A DNA stretch of 64,000 bases from Bog-159 sp049511415 (GTDB lineage Bacteria; Acidobacteriota; Terriglobia; Bryobacterales; Bryobacteraceae): positions 53,899 through 117,898 of the forward strand of contig JBEKYC010000012.1 of assembly GCA_049511415.1 (NCBI GenBank). The letters are read 5' to 3'. Positions 10,534 to 19,513 of this stretch are shown in pieces (the first letter of the stretch is position 1; each line of letters begins with the position of its first letter). The notes below the pieces were generated by a model, which was not told where the DNA came from, did not search any database, and saw only the letters and a program-made list of their open reading frames with translations. The position numbers and the translations under genes are program-made.

Positions 10534-10562
10534 AGTATGACTGGTGCCAAGGCGCTTGTCAA
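10534..10562 (-). promoter_or_regulatory. sigma-70-like promoter of array member 3
   Basis: Reading the minus strand, TTGACA (10557-10562) is followed after 17 bases by CATACT (10534-10539). The -35 is a perfect match and the -10 matches 4 of 6. The predicted transcript would have a leader of ~110 bases before the ATG at 10418. The same GTATTGACAAGC core occurs in front of array member 4. Confidence 0.55.
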
Positions 10563-10628
10563 TACGGACAATAGTCTATGCGTCCCCTTGGAACGTCGCC
10601 CAAGTTCGCGGAAATAGCCCAATTCGGG

Positions 10629-12524
10629 TTACGGCTCGGTGGCGGCCGAAACGATTGCGGACATGGGCGAACTCAACCCTTCCGCCACGGCCACGACGCC
10701 AAAATAATACTTCGTGGAAGGCTGTAGCGGCTGGTCGTTCCACTTCGTCACGTCGGAGGGAGTAGTCGCTGCTTCAGGCAAATCCTTGGGCGATGTCCCC
10801 GCGTAAACCTGATATTGGGTGATCCCGCCCCCCGTGGGGGCTTCCCAGGTTAACTGGATCTCATGCGACGACAGCGCGGCCGCTTTTACATCGTTCGGGC
10901 TTGGCGGTGGGGCGTCGCGATACGTCGTCAGGCCCAGCGTATTGGACTTAGCCGAATTGTTATTCGCCATATCGAAGGCCTGGACCTGATAGTTGTATAA
11001 CGTATTCTGGCTCAAGCTGGCATCGTAATATGAACTGGATGTAGCATTGGCCATCCAAATCGCGGTACACGTCGTGGCCGGTGGGGTAGGCGCACACCGG
11101 TATACATTGTAGCCGGCAACCCCCACGTTGTCGGTGGAACCCGTCCAAGAAATGGTCGCACTGGTGTAGCCTGCGGTCCCGGTGAGAGCCGACGGCGCTG
11201 TTGGCGGCGTAGTATCGGGGGGAGTCACCAGCATCTTGTTCTCTTTGAAGGCCGTGGTGGTGAAGTCGGCAACCTTGTCGGCATCCATGGCATCGGCGTT
11301 GGCGTTCGCCAGAATCGTGCTCTCCGCGCAACTGTCCGTGGTGCACGTGCAGTTGGCGGCGCCGCCATTGGCAGTTGTGCCGCCATAGGTCTGGTACGCA
11401 AAAAAGGCATCCATGCCCTGGGTGGAGAGGTACAGCATGGGGGTGTAGGTGGCCTGCGTATAATTGGCGACGTTCTGCATGGTCTGATCGAAATAGGCGT
11501 CTAGCGGCGCCCAGAAACTGAACGGATTCCGCGCCGAGAACAGACTGGGGCTGTCCACCGTAAACTCTGCGTTCTCCATTTTCCAGAGCCAGGATTCGCT
11601 CACTGCGACTGGCTTTAAGGCCAACCCGGCCTGCTGCGCAATCACCAGCGCATTGTTCAAAAGATTGGCTCCCTGTTCGGTGTTGATGGGATAAACGTGA
11701 TAATCAATGTAATCCAGCGGTAACACAACATACGCAGCCAGATAGTCCAGCAAGCTGCTGGGAGAATAAGGTCCCAGCCAGGTTCCAAAACCGGCCCCCA
11801 GCGGCATAGTCAGACTGACCAGCCGCACGGAACTGATTTCACCCGTGATCATATCCGCGGCATCAACCGGATTATTCAGATTCGTTTGCCCGGTATTGGC
11901 CGCTTCCGTGTCGGGCTCCTCGGCCAACACCAGATAATCGGGCTGCACGTATTGGGCGACGGTAGCCGCCATGGTGGCCCGCGCGGCCATATACTCCGGC
12001 CAATTCAGCGAGTTGTAGAACGGCGTAAGATTCGTCCAGCCCGATTCCGGATTATCGGCCTGCAGAATGGTATTTTCCACGACCACCTTCATCCCCATAG
12101 CGTGGATGCTGCTCGCCAACTGCTGATAAAAATTCAGGTATGGCTGCATGGCCGATTGGCTGCCCCAAAACGGTTCGTAGAGCAGCGGAAAGCCGACGGA
12201 CAGTTTGATGGCCTGGAAACCCATGGCCTGCAATTCCTGTGCTTGCGTGATTGAGCCGCTCAAACCGTTGTAGACATCGGGCCCGGTATTCGAGTCGGCC
12301 TGTTGTAATTGCGAAACCCGCAGCGTGGGATGCTGCGCGGGAGTCCCGATCGACGCGTTAAACGTTTTCAAGTAATTCTGCAGTTCGCCGTAGATGGTGC
12401 TGCAATAGGTGCCCGCGGGTACGGCGGGCGTAGTCGGTGGTGTTGGGACATCGGCATAGGAAGGCAAGCAAGTTATTCCCATCAGGCCGGCCAACAGATA
12501 GAAAACATAGGATTTCGGCTTCAT
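10629..12524 (-). CDS. secreted clan GH-A-like barrel protein with two FN3 domains (array member 4)
   Basis: About 631 residues from the ATG at 12524; a TTG lies directly before it. There is a signal peptide (MKPKSYVFYLLAGLMGITCL) ending near 'SYA', with mature 'DVPTPP'. The barrel carries 'VLAEEPDTEA' (E202/E203), 'DYIDYHVYPI' and 'VSESWLWK' (E310), nearly the same blocks as member 3, plus the same Cys-rich insert (CTCTTDSC). Only two FN3 modules follow, ending 'MSAIVSAATEP'. The shorter FN3 tail relative to members 1 and 3 shows module gain or loss within the array. A role on extracellular glycan is inferred. Confidence 0.8.
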   Translation of the reverse strand: MKPKSYVFYLLAGLMGITCLPSYADVPTPPTTPAVPAGTYCSTIYGELQNYLKTFNASIGTPAQHPTLRVSQLQQADSNTGPDVYNGLSGSITQAQELQAMGFQAIKLSVGFPLLYEPFWGSQSAMQPYLNFYQQLASSIHAMGMKVVVENTILQADNPESGWTNLTPFYNSLNWPEYMAARATMAATVAQYVQPDYLVLAEEPDTEAANTGQTNLNNPVDAADMITGEISSVRLVSLTMPLGAGFGTWLGPYSPSSLLDYLAAYVVLPLDYIDYHVYPINTEQGANLLNNALVIAQQAGLALKPVAVSESWLWKMENAEFTVDSPSLFSARNPFSFWAPLDAYFDQTMQNVANYTQATYTPMLYLSTQGMDAFFAYQTYGGTTANGGAANCTCTTDSCAESTILANANADAMDADKVADFTTTAFKENKMLVTPPDTTPPTAPSALTGTAGYTSATISWTGSTDNVGVAGYNVYRCAPTPPATTCTAIWMANATSSSYYDASLSQNTLYNYQVQAFDMANNNSAKSNTLGLTTYRDAPPPSPNDVKAAALSSHEIQLTWEAPTGGGITQYQVYAGTSPKDLPEAATTPSDVTKWNDQPLQPSTKYYFGVVAVAEGLSSPMSAIVSAATEP

Positions 12525-12663
12525 CAAGAATAAACAGCTTTCTGAAGCGCGCCAACTCCAATCTCAAACGGTTGGCATACGTGCGGCGCCCCGGCACACC
12601 GGTGAAGTGGCGGTGAAAGTGGTGGCGTCCCACAGTGGGATTTAAATGTTAACTCTAGTACGT

Positions 12664-12692
12664 ACAGTAAAGGTTTTTGATGTGCTTGTCAA
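12664..12692 (-). promoter_or_regulatory. sigma-70-like promoter of array member 4
   Basis: On the minus strand, TTGACA (12687-12692), a 17-base spacer, then TACTGT (12664-12669). The expected leader is ~135 bases to the ATG at 12524. The surrounding GTATTGACAAGC is shared with the promoter of array member 3, which supports common control. Confidence 0.5.
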
Positions 12693-12699
12693 TACAGGT

Positions 12700-12720
12700 G
12701 GGCGCGGGCCGGTCGCGCCC
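12700..12720 (-). terminator. GC-rich hairpin between the BNR protein and array member 4
   Basis: GGGCGCG (12700-12706) pairs perfectly with CGCGCCC (12714-12720) around a 7-base loop. It sits 36 bases past the stop codon of the upstream gene and directly before the next promoter, the expected place for a terminator. There is no T-tract, so intrinsic termination is uncertain. Confidence 0.4.
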
Positions 12721-12755
12721 GCGCTTTGTAGAGGATTACGTCGAACTCAGTCGCT

Positions 12756-15320
12756 CTAGCGACTCGTGGCCGACGCCCAGGGGCAGGTGTCCTGCCAGAC
12801 ATCCAGGGAATCCAGATCGACGTTTTGTCCCGAGCCTGGAAGTGCTTTAATCGTAACCGTATGCGGGCCGCAGGTCAATCCACGCTGTACCCAGATGGCC
12901 TGCTGCTCCTGCGTCGTGGAAGACTGCAGATTGACGTTCGCAACCACCACGCCGTCCAACGACACTTGCGCGGGGCCGCCGGTGGATGACAGCTTTGCGA
13001 CCCACTCCGCGCCTGACCCATAAAAGGTAAGACTGGCAGTTGCGCCGTTTTGCGGAGTGCTGATGTACTGCATCGTACTAGCGGCGGCATCCGAGACGAT
13101 ATTCCATGTTCCCGTGTAGACGATTGAATAGAACGCGCCCGATCCGAACTGGCGTTGTTCTTCCTGCCGGGCCGGCTCGGCGGTATACGCCCACGTGGCG
13201 CCTCCGTCGAGAGATTTGTAGATCCCCAGGTACGTCGCCACAAACACCGTCTGATCGGTTGGCGCGGTGGGGGAGTCAAAGGCCGGCGAAACTACCACGG
13301 CGGAAGCGTAACTGGTCGGAATTGAAGTGATCTGGGTAAATGTTGCGCCCTCATTTGTAGATTTCAAAAGCCCTTGTTGCAGCGTTCCGATGAACAGGGT
13401 CTGATCGGTTGCGTAATTGGGCGAGATCGCAATCGAGAACGGAGTAAGCAGAGACGTGCCGGGCAGCAGGGTCCAGGTGGTACCCCCGTCGGTGGATTTG
13501 AAAATGCCGGAATGCGATGTCCCCGTGAACACGGTCTGGTCGTTGGCATAATTCGGCGAACATACCACCGGGAGGATCCCGTTATCCCCGGCAACCACAA
13601 CGATAGGAGAGAAACTAGCTCCGCCATTTGTCGACCTGTAAAGTCCATTCACGGAACTGCCCGCGAAGACCGTTTGGTCCACGGTGTAGTTCGGCGAGAC
13701 GGCGATCGAATCTACCGCGATGTTTTGGAGACCCGTCGCCAACCAATCATAACCCGCGTCCACGGACTTAAACAGTCCGCGATTGAAAACCTGCGTGGGC
13801 GGAGTACATTCCACCTTCGTCGGATACGCTGAGCCCGTGTGCGTGCCAATAAATATCGTGGAGTCGTTAGCAAAGTTCGGCGACACACCCAGCGATCGCG
13901 GGAAAGTCGCCGCGCCGCAGTCCTGCATGGCTGCCCACGTGAAACTGCCCTCGATTCTGTAGAGCCCCTGGGTAGTTCCGATCCAAGCTGTATGACTGGT
14001 AGACCAGTTGGGTGCCATGGCGTTGGCATCCGTATACGCGTCGGGGAAGCCCTTGGGCGAAGCGGTATTCTCGAATGTCCAACATCCGTGCGCGCCATCT
14101 GGGCTCGTGGCGCACGTCCCGCCTCCTGCGCCTCCGGCGAACGACCAAAGCGTGCCGCCGCCGTAAGTCGAAGCAAATATCGTTTGATCGTTCGGGTAGT
14201 TCGGCGAAATCTGGAGGTCGCGCACCAGGCGCGTGGGGACGCTATCGCAATAGCTCCAGGAAGCGCCGCGATTAGTCGAACTCCACAAGCCCTCGAACAT
14301 CCCGACGAATAGCGCCACTCCAGTCGCGGTGGTGCCCGACGCCAATGTGACGTAATGTACAGAAGTTTGCGGCGAGAGCGGCCGCGGCACCGTACCGGTT
14401 AGTGCCCAGGCTGTTCCGCGGTTGCTCGTTACAAACACACCCGCGGTCGCGGTGGAAACCCAGACGTTATTGTCCGTGGCAAATGTCGGCGAAACGGTTA
14501 ACGAGGTGGCGCTAAGATCCGTGATCCCGCTATTGGCTGCCGCCCACGTGACGCCGTTGTTGGTGGAAGCATAAACGCCGGTGCCTTGCGTGCTCGCGAA
14601 GACCGTCTCATCGGTTGCAAAAGCCGGAGAAAAAGCGATGGTGGTGACCTTCGACAAGGTGAGCCCGGAGGTGGCCTGGGTCCAGGTAGCGCCGGAGGTC
14701 GTCGATACAAAGATCCCGTTGGAAACGCTGCCCAGCATGACGGTGTGGTCAGTCGAGAAATTACTCGAAACGGAAACGATCGAGAGGCTCGAAGTCAGGT
14801 TCGTGGGATTAGTCAACGTTTTCCAAGTACTGCCCTGATCTTCGGAGCGGAGCAAAGTCGTGGTGGTAGCCGCAAAAACTACGCCATCCTTGGGGAAATT
14901 GGGCGATACCGAAACGGACTGTACGCCCGAAGCCAGCGGGGAGCCGCCGACTGCTTTCCAGGAAGTGCCGCCATTGGTGCTCATCCACAGGCCTCCTACG
15001 CCTCCCATGAAGACCGTCCCATCGGTGGCGTAACCGGGCGAAATGGCGATCGACAACATGGGCTGGTTGGGAAGCCCGGGCATGACCGAGAAACTGAGGC
15101 CGCCGTTAGTGGAGACGAACGGGATGTATTCCCCGACCGGCAGAGGTTGGGTGATCGCGTTAGTCGCCAGAAAGATCGTTTGGTCGTTTGCATAGTTGGG
15201 GGAAACCGCCACTACGCTCATCGGATCGTGGGGTTGATGCGCCTCCAGAGGCTGCCAGGCAATTGCCACGGCCAAGCCCGGCAAAAGCGAACGTAAGGCA
15301 AAACGGACATAATAGTACAT
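12756..15320 (-). CDS. secreted BNR/sortilin-type beta-propeller protein with C-terminal jelly-roll-like domain
   Basis: About 854 residues. The ATG at 15320 has an excellent ribosome site (GGAGGAA, 6 bases upstream) and begins a signal peptide ending near 'LEAHQP'. Residues ~30-730 are many copies of a ~50-residue repeat of the form 'SPNYANDQTIF…T…G…ST(N/D)GG…W', the BNR/Asp-box pattern of large propellers such as sortilin and xyloglucanases. The last ~120 residues ('YTGTWNIV…LDGVVVANV…GPHTVTIKAL…LDSLDVW') resemble a small beta-sandwich module often found in secreted carbohydrate-binding proteins. I see no catalytic residues I can assign. A clear promoter with an overlapping palindrome lies upstream. 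Confidence 0.8.
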   Translation of the reverse strand: MYYYVRFALRSLLPGLAVAIAWQPLEAHQPHDPMSVVAVSPNYANDQTIFLATNAITQPLPVGEYIPFVSTNGGLSFSVMPGLPNQPMLSIAISPGYATDGTVFMGGVGGLWMSTNGGTSWKAVGGSPLASGVQSVSVSPNFPKDGVVFAATTTTLLRSEDQGSTWKTLTNPTNLTSSLSIVSVSSNFSTDHTVMLGSVSNGIFVSTTSGATWTQATSGLTLSKVTTIAFSPAFATDETVFASTQGTGVYASTNNGVTWAAANSGITDLSATSLTVSPTFATDNNVWVSTATAGVFVTSNRGTAWALTGTVPRPLSPQTSVHYVTLASGTTATGVALFVGMFEGLWSSTNRGASWSYCDSVPTRLVRDLQISPNYPNDQTIFASTYGGGTLWSFAGGAGGGTCATSPDGAHGCWTFENTASPKGFPDAYTDANAMAPNWSTSHTAWIGTTQGLYRIEGSFTWAAMQDCGAATFPRSLGVSPNFANDSTIFIGTHTGSAYPTKVECTPPTQVFNRGLFKSVDAGYDWLATGLQNIAVDSIAVSPNYTVDQTVFAGSSVNGLYRSTNGGASFSPIVVVAGDNGILPVVCSPNYANDQTVFTGTSHSGIFKSTDGGTTWTLLPGTSLLTPFSIAISPNYATDQTLFIGTLQQGLLKSTNEGATFTQITSIPTSYASAVVVSPAFDSPTAPTDQTVFVATYLGIYKSLDGGATWAYTAEPARQEEQRQFGSGAFYSIVYTGTWNIVSDAAASTMQYISTPQNGATASLTFYGSGAEWVAKLSSTGGPAQVSLDGVVVANVNLQSSTTQEQQAIWVQRGLTCGPHTVTIKALPGSGQNVDLDSLDVWQDTCPWASATSR

Positions 15321-15368
15321 GAAATTCCTCCCAGGGAGAAGCGCGTGGATGGCCAAGGTAACCCTCAT

Positions 15369-15398
15369 ACTATAGGGGCTGCCTTCCGCTATAGTCAA
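15369..15398 (-). promoter_or_regulatory. promoter of the BNR protein with overlapping inverted repeat
   Basis: Minus strand: TTGACT (15393-15398), an 18-base spacer, then TATAGT (15369-15374); each element matches 5 of 6. The perfect inverted repeat ACTATAG (15369-15375) / CTATAGT (15389-15395), separated by 13 bases, covers the -10 and most of the -35, as an operator would. The leader to the ATG at 15320 is ~40 bases. Confidence 0.6.
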
Positions 15399-15557
15399 GG
15401 GTGCTCAGTAAGGGGTAGCTATGCGACACCCGCCGCCGTAACCTGCCCTATCTTCGCGAGTCCACGGTTAGTACTGGAACCCCACCATCCGCTAACCCTC
15501 AAGCCGTAACCAACGGGCATGCTATACTCATCGCTCGGAGGGCCCCGCTATATCCAT

Positions 15558-17483
15558 ATGAAACAATTGTCCCGCGCCATCTGCGTGCAGCCATCTGCCG
15601 CAATCGCACTTTTTCTGGGCATCAGCGTTTTCTCGCCGCTGCTGCATGCCACCATAACCAATGTTCAGCTCGGGACTTCTCCGGCTTCGCCTCAACTGCT
15701 GGGGACCAGCATTACGCTGACCGCCAACGCGACGGACTCCGATCCCGGACCGCTGACCTATAAGTGGGAAGTCCTGAATCCGGGTTTCGGCGCTTTCAGC
15801 ACCTTGCGGGATTTCGATGAGACGACTACCCTGACATGGGCTCCCAATTTCGCAGAAGGCTCTTACCAGTTACGGCTTACCGCGCGAGATTACCTGGCCG
15901 GCACCAGCGCGCAGCACGTCATTCAGTTTATTGCCAAACCCCTGGTGACCGGCAGTCAACCGGTGGCCGTCGCCACGGCCAATCCGCTGGTGGCTTTATT
16001 CAGTTCGCCTACTTGTGCCATCGGCAGCACCATGAACGTGGTCTTCCAACTGCAAGGATCGCCGCTTCAAACCTCGACCGACGCGAGACCGTGCCACGCC
16101 GGCAGCCAGAACTTTTACATTGGCGGAATGCTGGCCCAAAGCACCTACACCATGTTCAGCCAGGTCACCACCAGCACCGGCACGGTGACGAACGGCCCTT
16201 CGATATCTTTCGCCACGGGAACCATTCCGACATCTATGAAGTTTCCCACCAGGAGCATTCCGGTTGCTCCCATCACCGGCGCGGACACTACCAGTGACAT
16301 CGTTTTGTCGGGCTACACCACGCCGCCGGGCTTTCCCATTGCTACCGACCTGAGCGGCAATGTCCTGTGGTACTACACCACCGCGCTGCAGATGACACGT
16401 CCGGTCCCCGGTGGGACCATCCTCAGCATTCCGAACGGGGAAGGCACCGGTACGGGTGTGTGGGGACCTGGAATTACGCGGCAGCAATTATTGCGCGAGT
16501 TTGATTTGGTCGGTAACATCGTTCACGAGACCAACTGCGATCGCATTTATGAGCAACTAGAGGCGCTTGGACTGACGGATCCGCTCGGCCGCTTCAATCA
16601 CGATGCCATCCGCCTTTCGAACGGCCAAACCATGGTAATAGGCGACGTACAGCGCATATTTCCGGCCGGCACACAGGGATCCACCGTGCCGATCGATATC
16701 ATCGGCGACGTGATCGTCGTCCTGGATGACAACTTCCAGGTAGTATCCTACTGGAACGCCTTCAATTATGACTGTGCCGGGACCGGCTGCATTAGCATCA
16801 ATCGCAAGGGCGACAACACCTGCACGGTAAACCCTAAAACTGGCCAGACGCCGGGTGGCTGCCCTCCCGCGCTGTTGTCATCTCCCGCCAACGATTGGCT
16901 GCACATCAATGACATTGAATATCTGCCTACCGATGGTGATATCCTGGCTTCCGTGCGCGATCAGAACTGGATCACCAAGATCGACTATAACAACGGCACT
17001 GGCACCGGCGACTTTCTGTGGCAACTCGGCCTGGGCGGAAACTTTACGCTGGTTGGCTCCCTGGGAGAACCTTATCCGTGGTTCTCCGGCCAGCATAACC
17101 CCGGCTTCATCGACAATGGAGAGACCACTTTGCTGGTGTTCGACAACGGGCCCAATCGTGTGCAGAAGTATGGAGGCGATAGCCGCGGCCAAGTCTGGAC
17201 GATCGATCAAACCGCTATGACCGCGACTCTCACGCTTAACAACGACCTGGGAGTGTATTCACCGGCCTTGGGCAGCGCCCAAGTCATGCTGAACGGGAAT
17301 TATAATTTCTTCGCGGGCGACATCACCGATGGCACATCGACTGAGATTCTGACTACGGAGTATTCACCGACCGGCACGATTGATTACCAATACGAGGCCA
17401 TTGGCCCATCCCAAGCCTATCGCGGCTGGCGGTTGCCCAGTTTATATCAGTCGACACTCGACGGCTCTGCCGGACCCGAGTAA
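15558..17483 (+). CDS. arylsulfotransferase (ASST)-like secreted protein
   Basis: About 641 residues from the ATG at 15558 (the frame extends back to 15519). The start gives a signal peptide (MKQLSRAICVQPSAAIALFL…LLHA). Residues ~20-130 look like an Ig/PKD-type domain ('PLTYKWEVLNPG…YQLRLTARD'). The rest matches the ASST beta-propeller family: 'NHDAIRLSNGQTMVIGD', 'DWLHINDIEYLPTDGDIL', 'SGQHNPGFIDNGETTLLVFDNG' and a final 'YRGWRLPSLY'. Family enzymes move sulfate between phenolic donors and acceptors in the periplasm through an active-site His; whether this divergent member is a sulfotransferase or a non-catalytic propeller is open. A TATACT -10-like box lies at 15523-15528, with no good -35. 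Confidence 0.75.
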   Translation: MKQLSRAICVQPSAAIALFLGISVFSPLLHATITNVQLGTSPASPQLLGTSITLTANATDSDPGPLTYKWEVLNPGFGAFSTLRDFDETTTLTWAPNFAEGSYQLRLTARDYLAGTSAQHVIQFIAKPLVTGSQPVAVATANPLVALFSSPTCAIGSTMNVVFQLQGSPLQTSTDARPCHAGSQNFYIGGMLAQSTYTMFSQVTTSTGTVTNGPSISFATGTIPTSMKFPTRSIPVAPITGADTTSDIVLSGYTTPPGFPIATDLSGNVLWYYTTALQMTRPVPGGTILSIPNGEGTGTGVWGPGITRQQLLREFDLVGNIVHETNCDRIYEQLEALGLTDPLGRFNHDAIRLSNGQTMVIGDVQRIFPAGTQGSTVPIDIIGDVIVVLDDNFQVVSYWNAFNYDCAGTGCISINRKGDNTCTVNPKTGQTPGGCPPALLSSPANDWLHINDIEYLPTDGDILASVRDQNWITKIDYNNGTGTGDFLWQLGLGGNFTLVGSLGEPYPWFSGQHNPGFIDNGETTLLVFDNGPNRVQKYGGDSRGQVWTIDQTAMTATLTLNNDLGVYSPALGSAQVMLNGNYNFFAGDITDGTSTEILTTEYSPTGTIDYQYEAIGPSQAYRGWRLPSLYQSTLDGSAGPE

Positions 17484-17515
17484 ATCCGGCTTGTAGAAAC
17501 AACCTCTCCAAAACA

Positions 17516-17557
17516 GCAAGGGGCGGAGCCCAATTCGGACTCCGCCCGTCCCCTTGC
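17516..17557 (+). terminator. hairpin terminator after the ASST-like gene
   Basis: GCAAGGGG (17516-17523) pairs with CCCCTTGC (17550-17557), and inside it CGGAG (17524-17528) pairs with CTCCG (17540-17544). It lies 33 bases past the stop codon. The T-run after it is weak. A second small hairpin (AGGCGAA / TTCGCCT) follows near 17580-17600. Confidence 0.55.
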
Positions 17558-17724
17558 CTTCTGGCTCAAAACTTAGGAGGCGAACCAACCTTCGCCTACC
17601 TGAATTCTAAACTTAACGCGTCTCGTTCCGACAGAACCGCTTGTACGGTACCGGGTACCAGCACTTCGCGTTACGATTGGAATAGATCGTCGTCCCGCCG
17701 GCTTATGGGAGAAGAGGGATCAAC

Positions 17725-18312
17725 ATGGGAGTGTTTCGAGAGCCGGTGAACCGTCGTTCCTTTTTCTGCGCGTGGTTCACCTTCCTGGCCGGCACGGCCT
17801 GCCAAGGCGACGATCATGCCGCCAGCCGTCCGACGGCTACAATCCCGATCAAACCTGTGCAGGTCCGTCTGGTTGATTTTTCGAATTCAGGAAAGAGACT
17901 AGGAATTGTGACCACCGCGAAGGTAATCAAGAGCGACGACGAATGGAAGCGCCAACTCACACCCGAGCAATTTGCGGTGGCCCGAAAGAAGGGCACCGAG
18001 ATGGCTTTCACCGGCAAATACTACAAGCTGCATGACCGCGGATTGTATCGCTGCGTCTGCTGCGGTAATGCCCTGTTCAGCTCCGAAACCAAGTTTGAAT
18101 CCGGCACCGGCTGGCCCAGTTTCTGGGAACCCATCGCCAGGGAAAACGTAACCGAGGAAACCGATACTACTTACGGCATGCCGCGCACCGAAGTGATGTG
18201 CAGCAAATGCGACGCCCACCTAGGTCACGTTTTCCCGGATGGACCCGACCCCACCGGTCTGCGGTACTGCATGAATTCGGCTGCACTGCAATTCGTCAAA
18301 CAGGACGCCTAG
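17725..18312 (+). CDS. msrB: exported peptide-methionine (R)-S-oxide reductase
   Basis: 195 residues, with a ribosome site (GAAGAGGGA) before the ATG. It reduces methionine-R-sulfoxide in proteins. The SelR/MsrB domain occupies ~65-190: zinc ligands C110/C113 and C159/C162, 'GTGWPSF' at 127-133 and the catalytic Cys in 'RYCMNS' (C182). The N-terminus carries a twin-arginine-like motif (NRRSFF, 9-14), a hydrophobic stretch and a Cys at 26 in a weak lipobox, so export through Tat, possibly as a lipoprotein, is likely; most bacterial MsrB are cytosolic. It would repair oxidised proteins outside the cytoplasm. Its 3' end overlaps the convergent GT2 gene by 17 bases. Confidence 0.92.
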   Translation: MGVFREPVNRRSFFCAWFTFLAGTACQGDDHAASRPTATIPIKPVQVRLVDFSNSGKRLGIVTTAKVIKSDDEWKRQLTPEQFAVARKKGTEMAFTGKYYKLHDRGLYRCVCCGNALFSSETKFESGTGWPSFWEPIARENVTEETDTTYGMPRTEVMCSKCDAHLGHVFPDGPDPTGLRYCMNSAALQFVKQDA

Positions 18313-19450
18313 CCTGGCCGGCGCTCTCGACCCGGGTTTGTTTCCACAGTGTGCCGGCGGGCAGAAACAGGATCGAGGCGGCCCACAGCGCGGCTGCTAA
18401 CAGAACCACGAATGTGCGGCAAACCGAAGAAAGCCGCTTCAATGCAAAGCCCTGTGGAATCCAATGGTCCGCCGCGGCCAAGCCATATAGCAGGACCTGT
18501 CCCCCGATGGCCGCGGCCGCCCATCCGCTCGGCAGCCAGAAGCTGCTGGCTGCGATCAGCAGCAGCGCATAAGGCAGCAGCACGCGCCCAAGTTTGTACG
18601 ACAGGAAGTGAAAGCCTACAGGTCTAAACACATTCAGCAATCGAGGATAGCTGCCCACCACCTGGAAAAGCCCCGCCAGCGTCCGAACTTTGCGTCGAAA
18701 CTCTATTTCCAGTTGCGTGGGGTAGTCGTAGGCGATGGCACGCCGTTCAAATACGAACCGATATCCCTGGAATATGGCGGCCAGGGGCAGATAGGCATCG
18801 TCGATCAGTGCGGCGGGGGGCAGCGGGCGCGCTAGGTCCCTGCGCAACGCATAAATGCAACCGGTCGCGACCAGGAGGGAATCCACTTCGGTCAGTTTGT
18901 CGCGCAGCCATTTCTCGAAGCGCCAATAAAGGCTTACGTCGGCTTCGGGCCCTCCGGTGCCTTCCACGAACACGATCTGACCGGAAGCGCCGCCCACGTG
19001 CGGGTCACCGAGACAGCTCACCAGTTGGCGCAGTGCATCCGGTTCCAACCGCTGCCGCACATCCGTGAAGAAGAGGATCTCGCCCCTGGCTTGCGCCATG
19101 CCCGCGTTGAGCGCCGCCGCTTTGCCCGCGTGCGGAACGCGCAGCAACTCGACCCCTTGCGTCTGGAACTGACTGGCGATGGCGTCCGTTTCATCCGTGG
19201 AACCATCCGAGACCACCAGAATCTCCATGCGTTCCCGTGGATAATCGAGTTGCAGAATCGATTCCAGCTTGGCGCGTATCCACGGCTCGCCGTTATACGC
19301 CGCCAGTAGCACGGTGACGCTTTTCTCGGAGAACTGCTTCCGGATCGGCTTGGGTCTCCAGCGGGCCAGCACGGCGAGCACCAAGGGATACCCCGCCACG
19401 ATATAGAGTGCGAACCCGGCGCCGGCCAGGAAAAAAACCCATGCCACCAT
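18296..19450 (-). CDS. membrane glycosyltransferase, family 2
   Basis: 384 residues. An N-terminal membrane helix (3-27) is followed by a GT2 domain: 'VLLAAYNGE', 'VSDGSTDETD', 'FFTDVRQ' in the place of the metal-binding DxD region, and 'LIDDAYLP' as the catalytic Asp region. Two or three C-terminal membrane helices (~290-375) give the layout of processive or undecaprenol-linked GT2 enzymes at the cytoplasmic membrane. The donor sugar and acceptor are unknown. It is divergently transcribed from the GT4 gene at 19514, with 63 bases between, so the two may share a control region. Confidence 0.85.
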   Translation of the reverse strand: MVAWVFFLAGAGFALYIVAGYPLVLAVLARWRPKPIRKQFSEKSVTVLLAAYNGEPWIRAKLESILQLDYPRERMEILVVSDGSTDETDAIASQFQTQGVELLRVPHAGKAAALNAGMAQARGEILFFTDVRQRLEPDALRQLVSCLGDPHVGGASGQIVFVEGTGGPEADVSLYWRFEKWLRDKLTEVDSLLVATGCIYALRRDLARPLPPAALIDDAYLPLAAIFQGYRFVFERRAIAYDYPTQLEIEFRRKVRTLAGLFQVVGSYPRLLNVFRPVGFHFLSYKLGRVLLPYALLLIAASSFWLPSGWAAAAIGGQVLLYGLAAADHWIPQGFALKRLSSVCRTFVVLLAAALWAASILFLPAGTLWKQTRVESAGQARRPV

Positions 19451-19513
19451 ACCAGTCTATCGGGCGGCGGCCGGGCGTGCGAAAATGGCTGCTTCATCGT
19501 TGCTCAGGCCTGC

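Noticed and set aside
2060..12527. Regularly spaced similar DNA segments that could suggest a CRISPR or satellite array
   Set aside because: The repeats are ~270-300 bp coding FN3 modules with diverged third positions, not short identical repeats with spacers.
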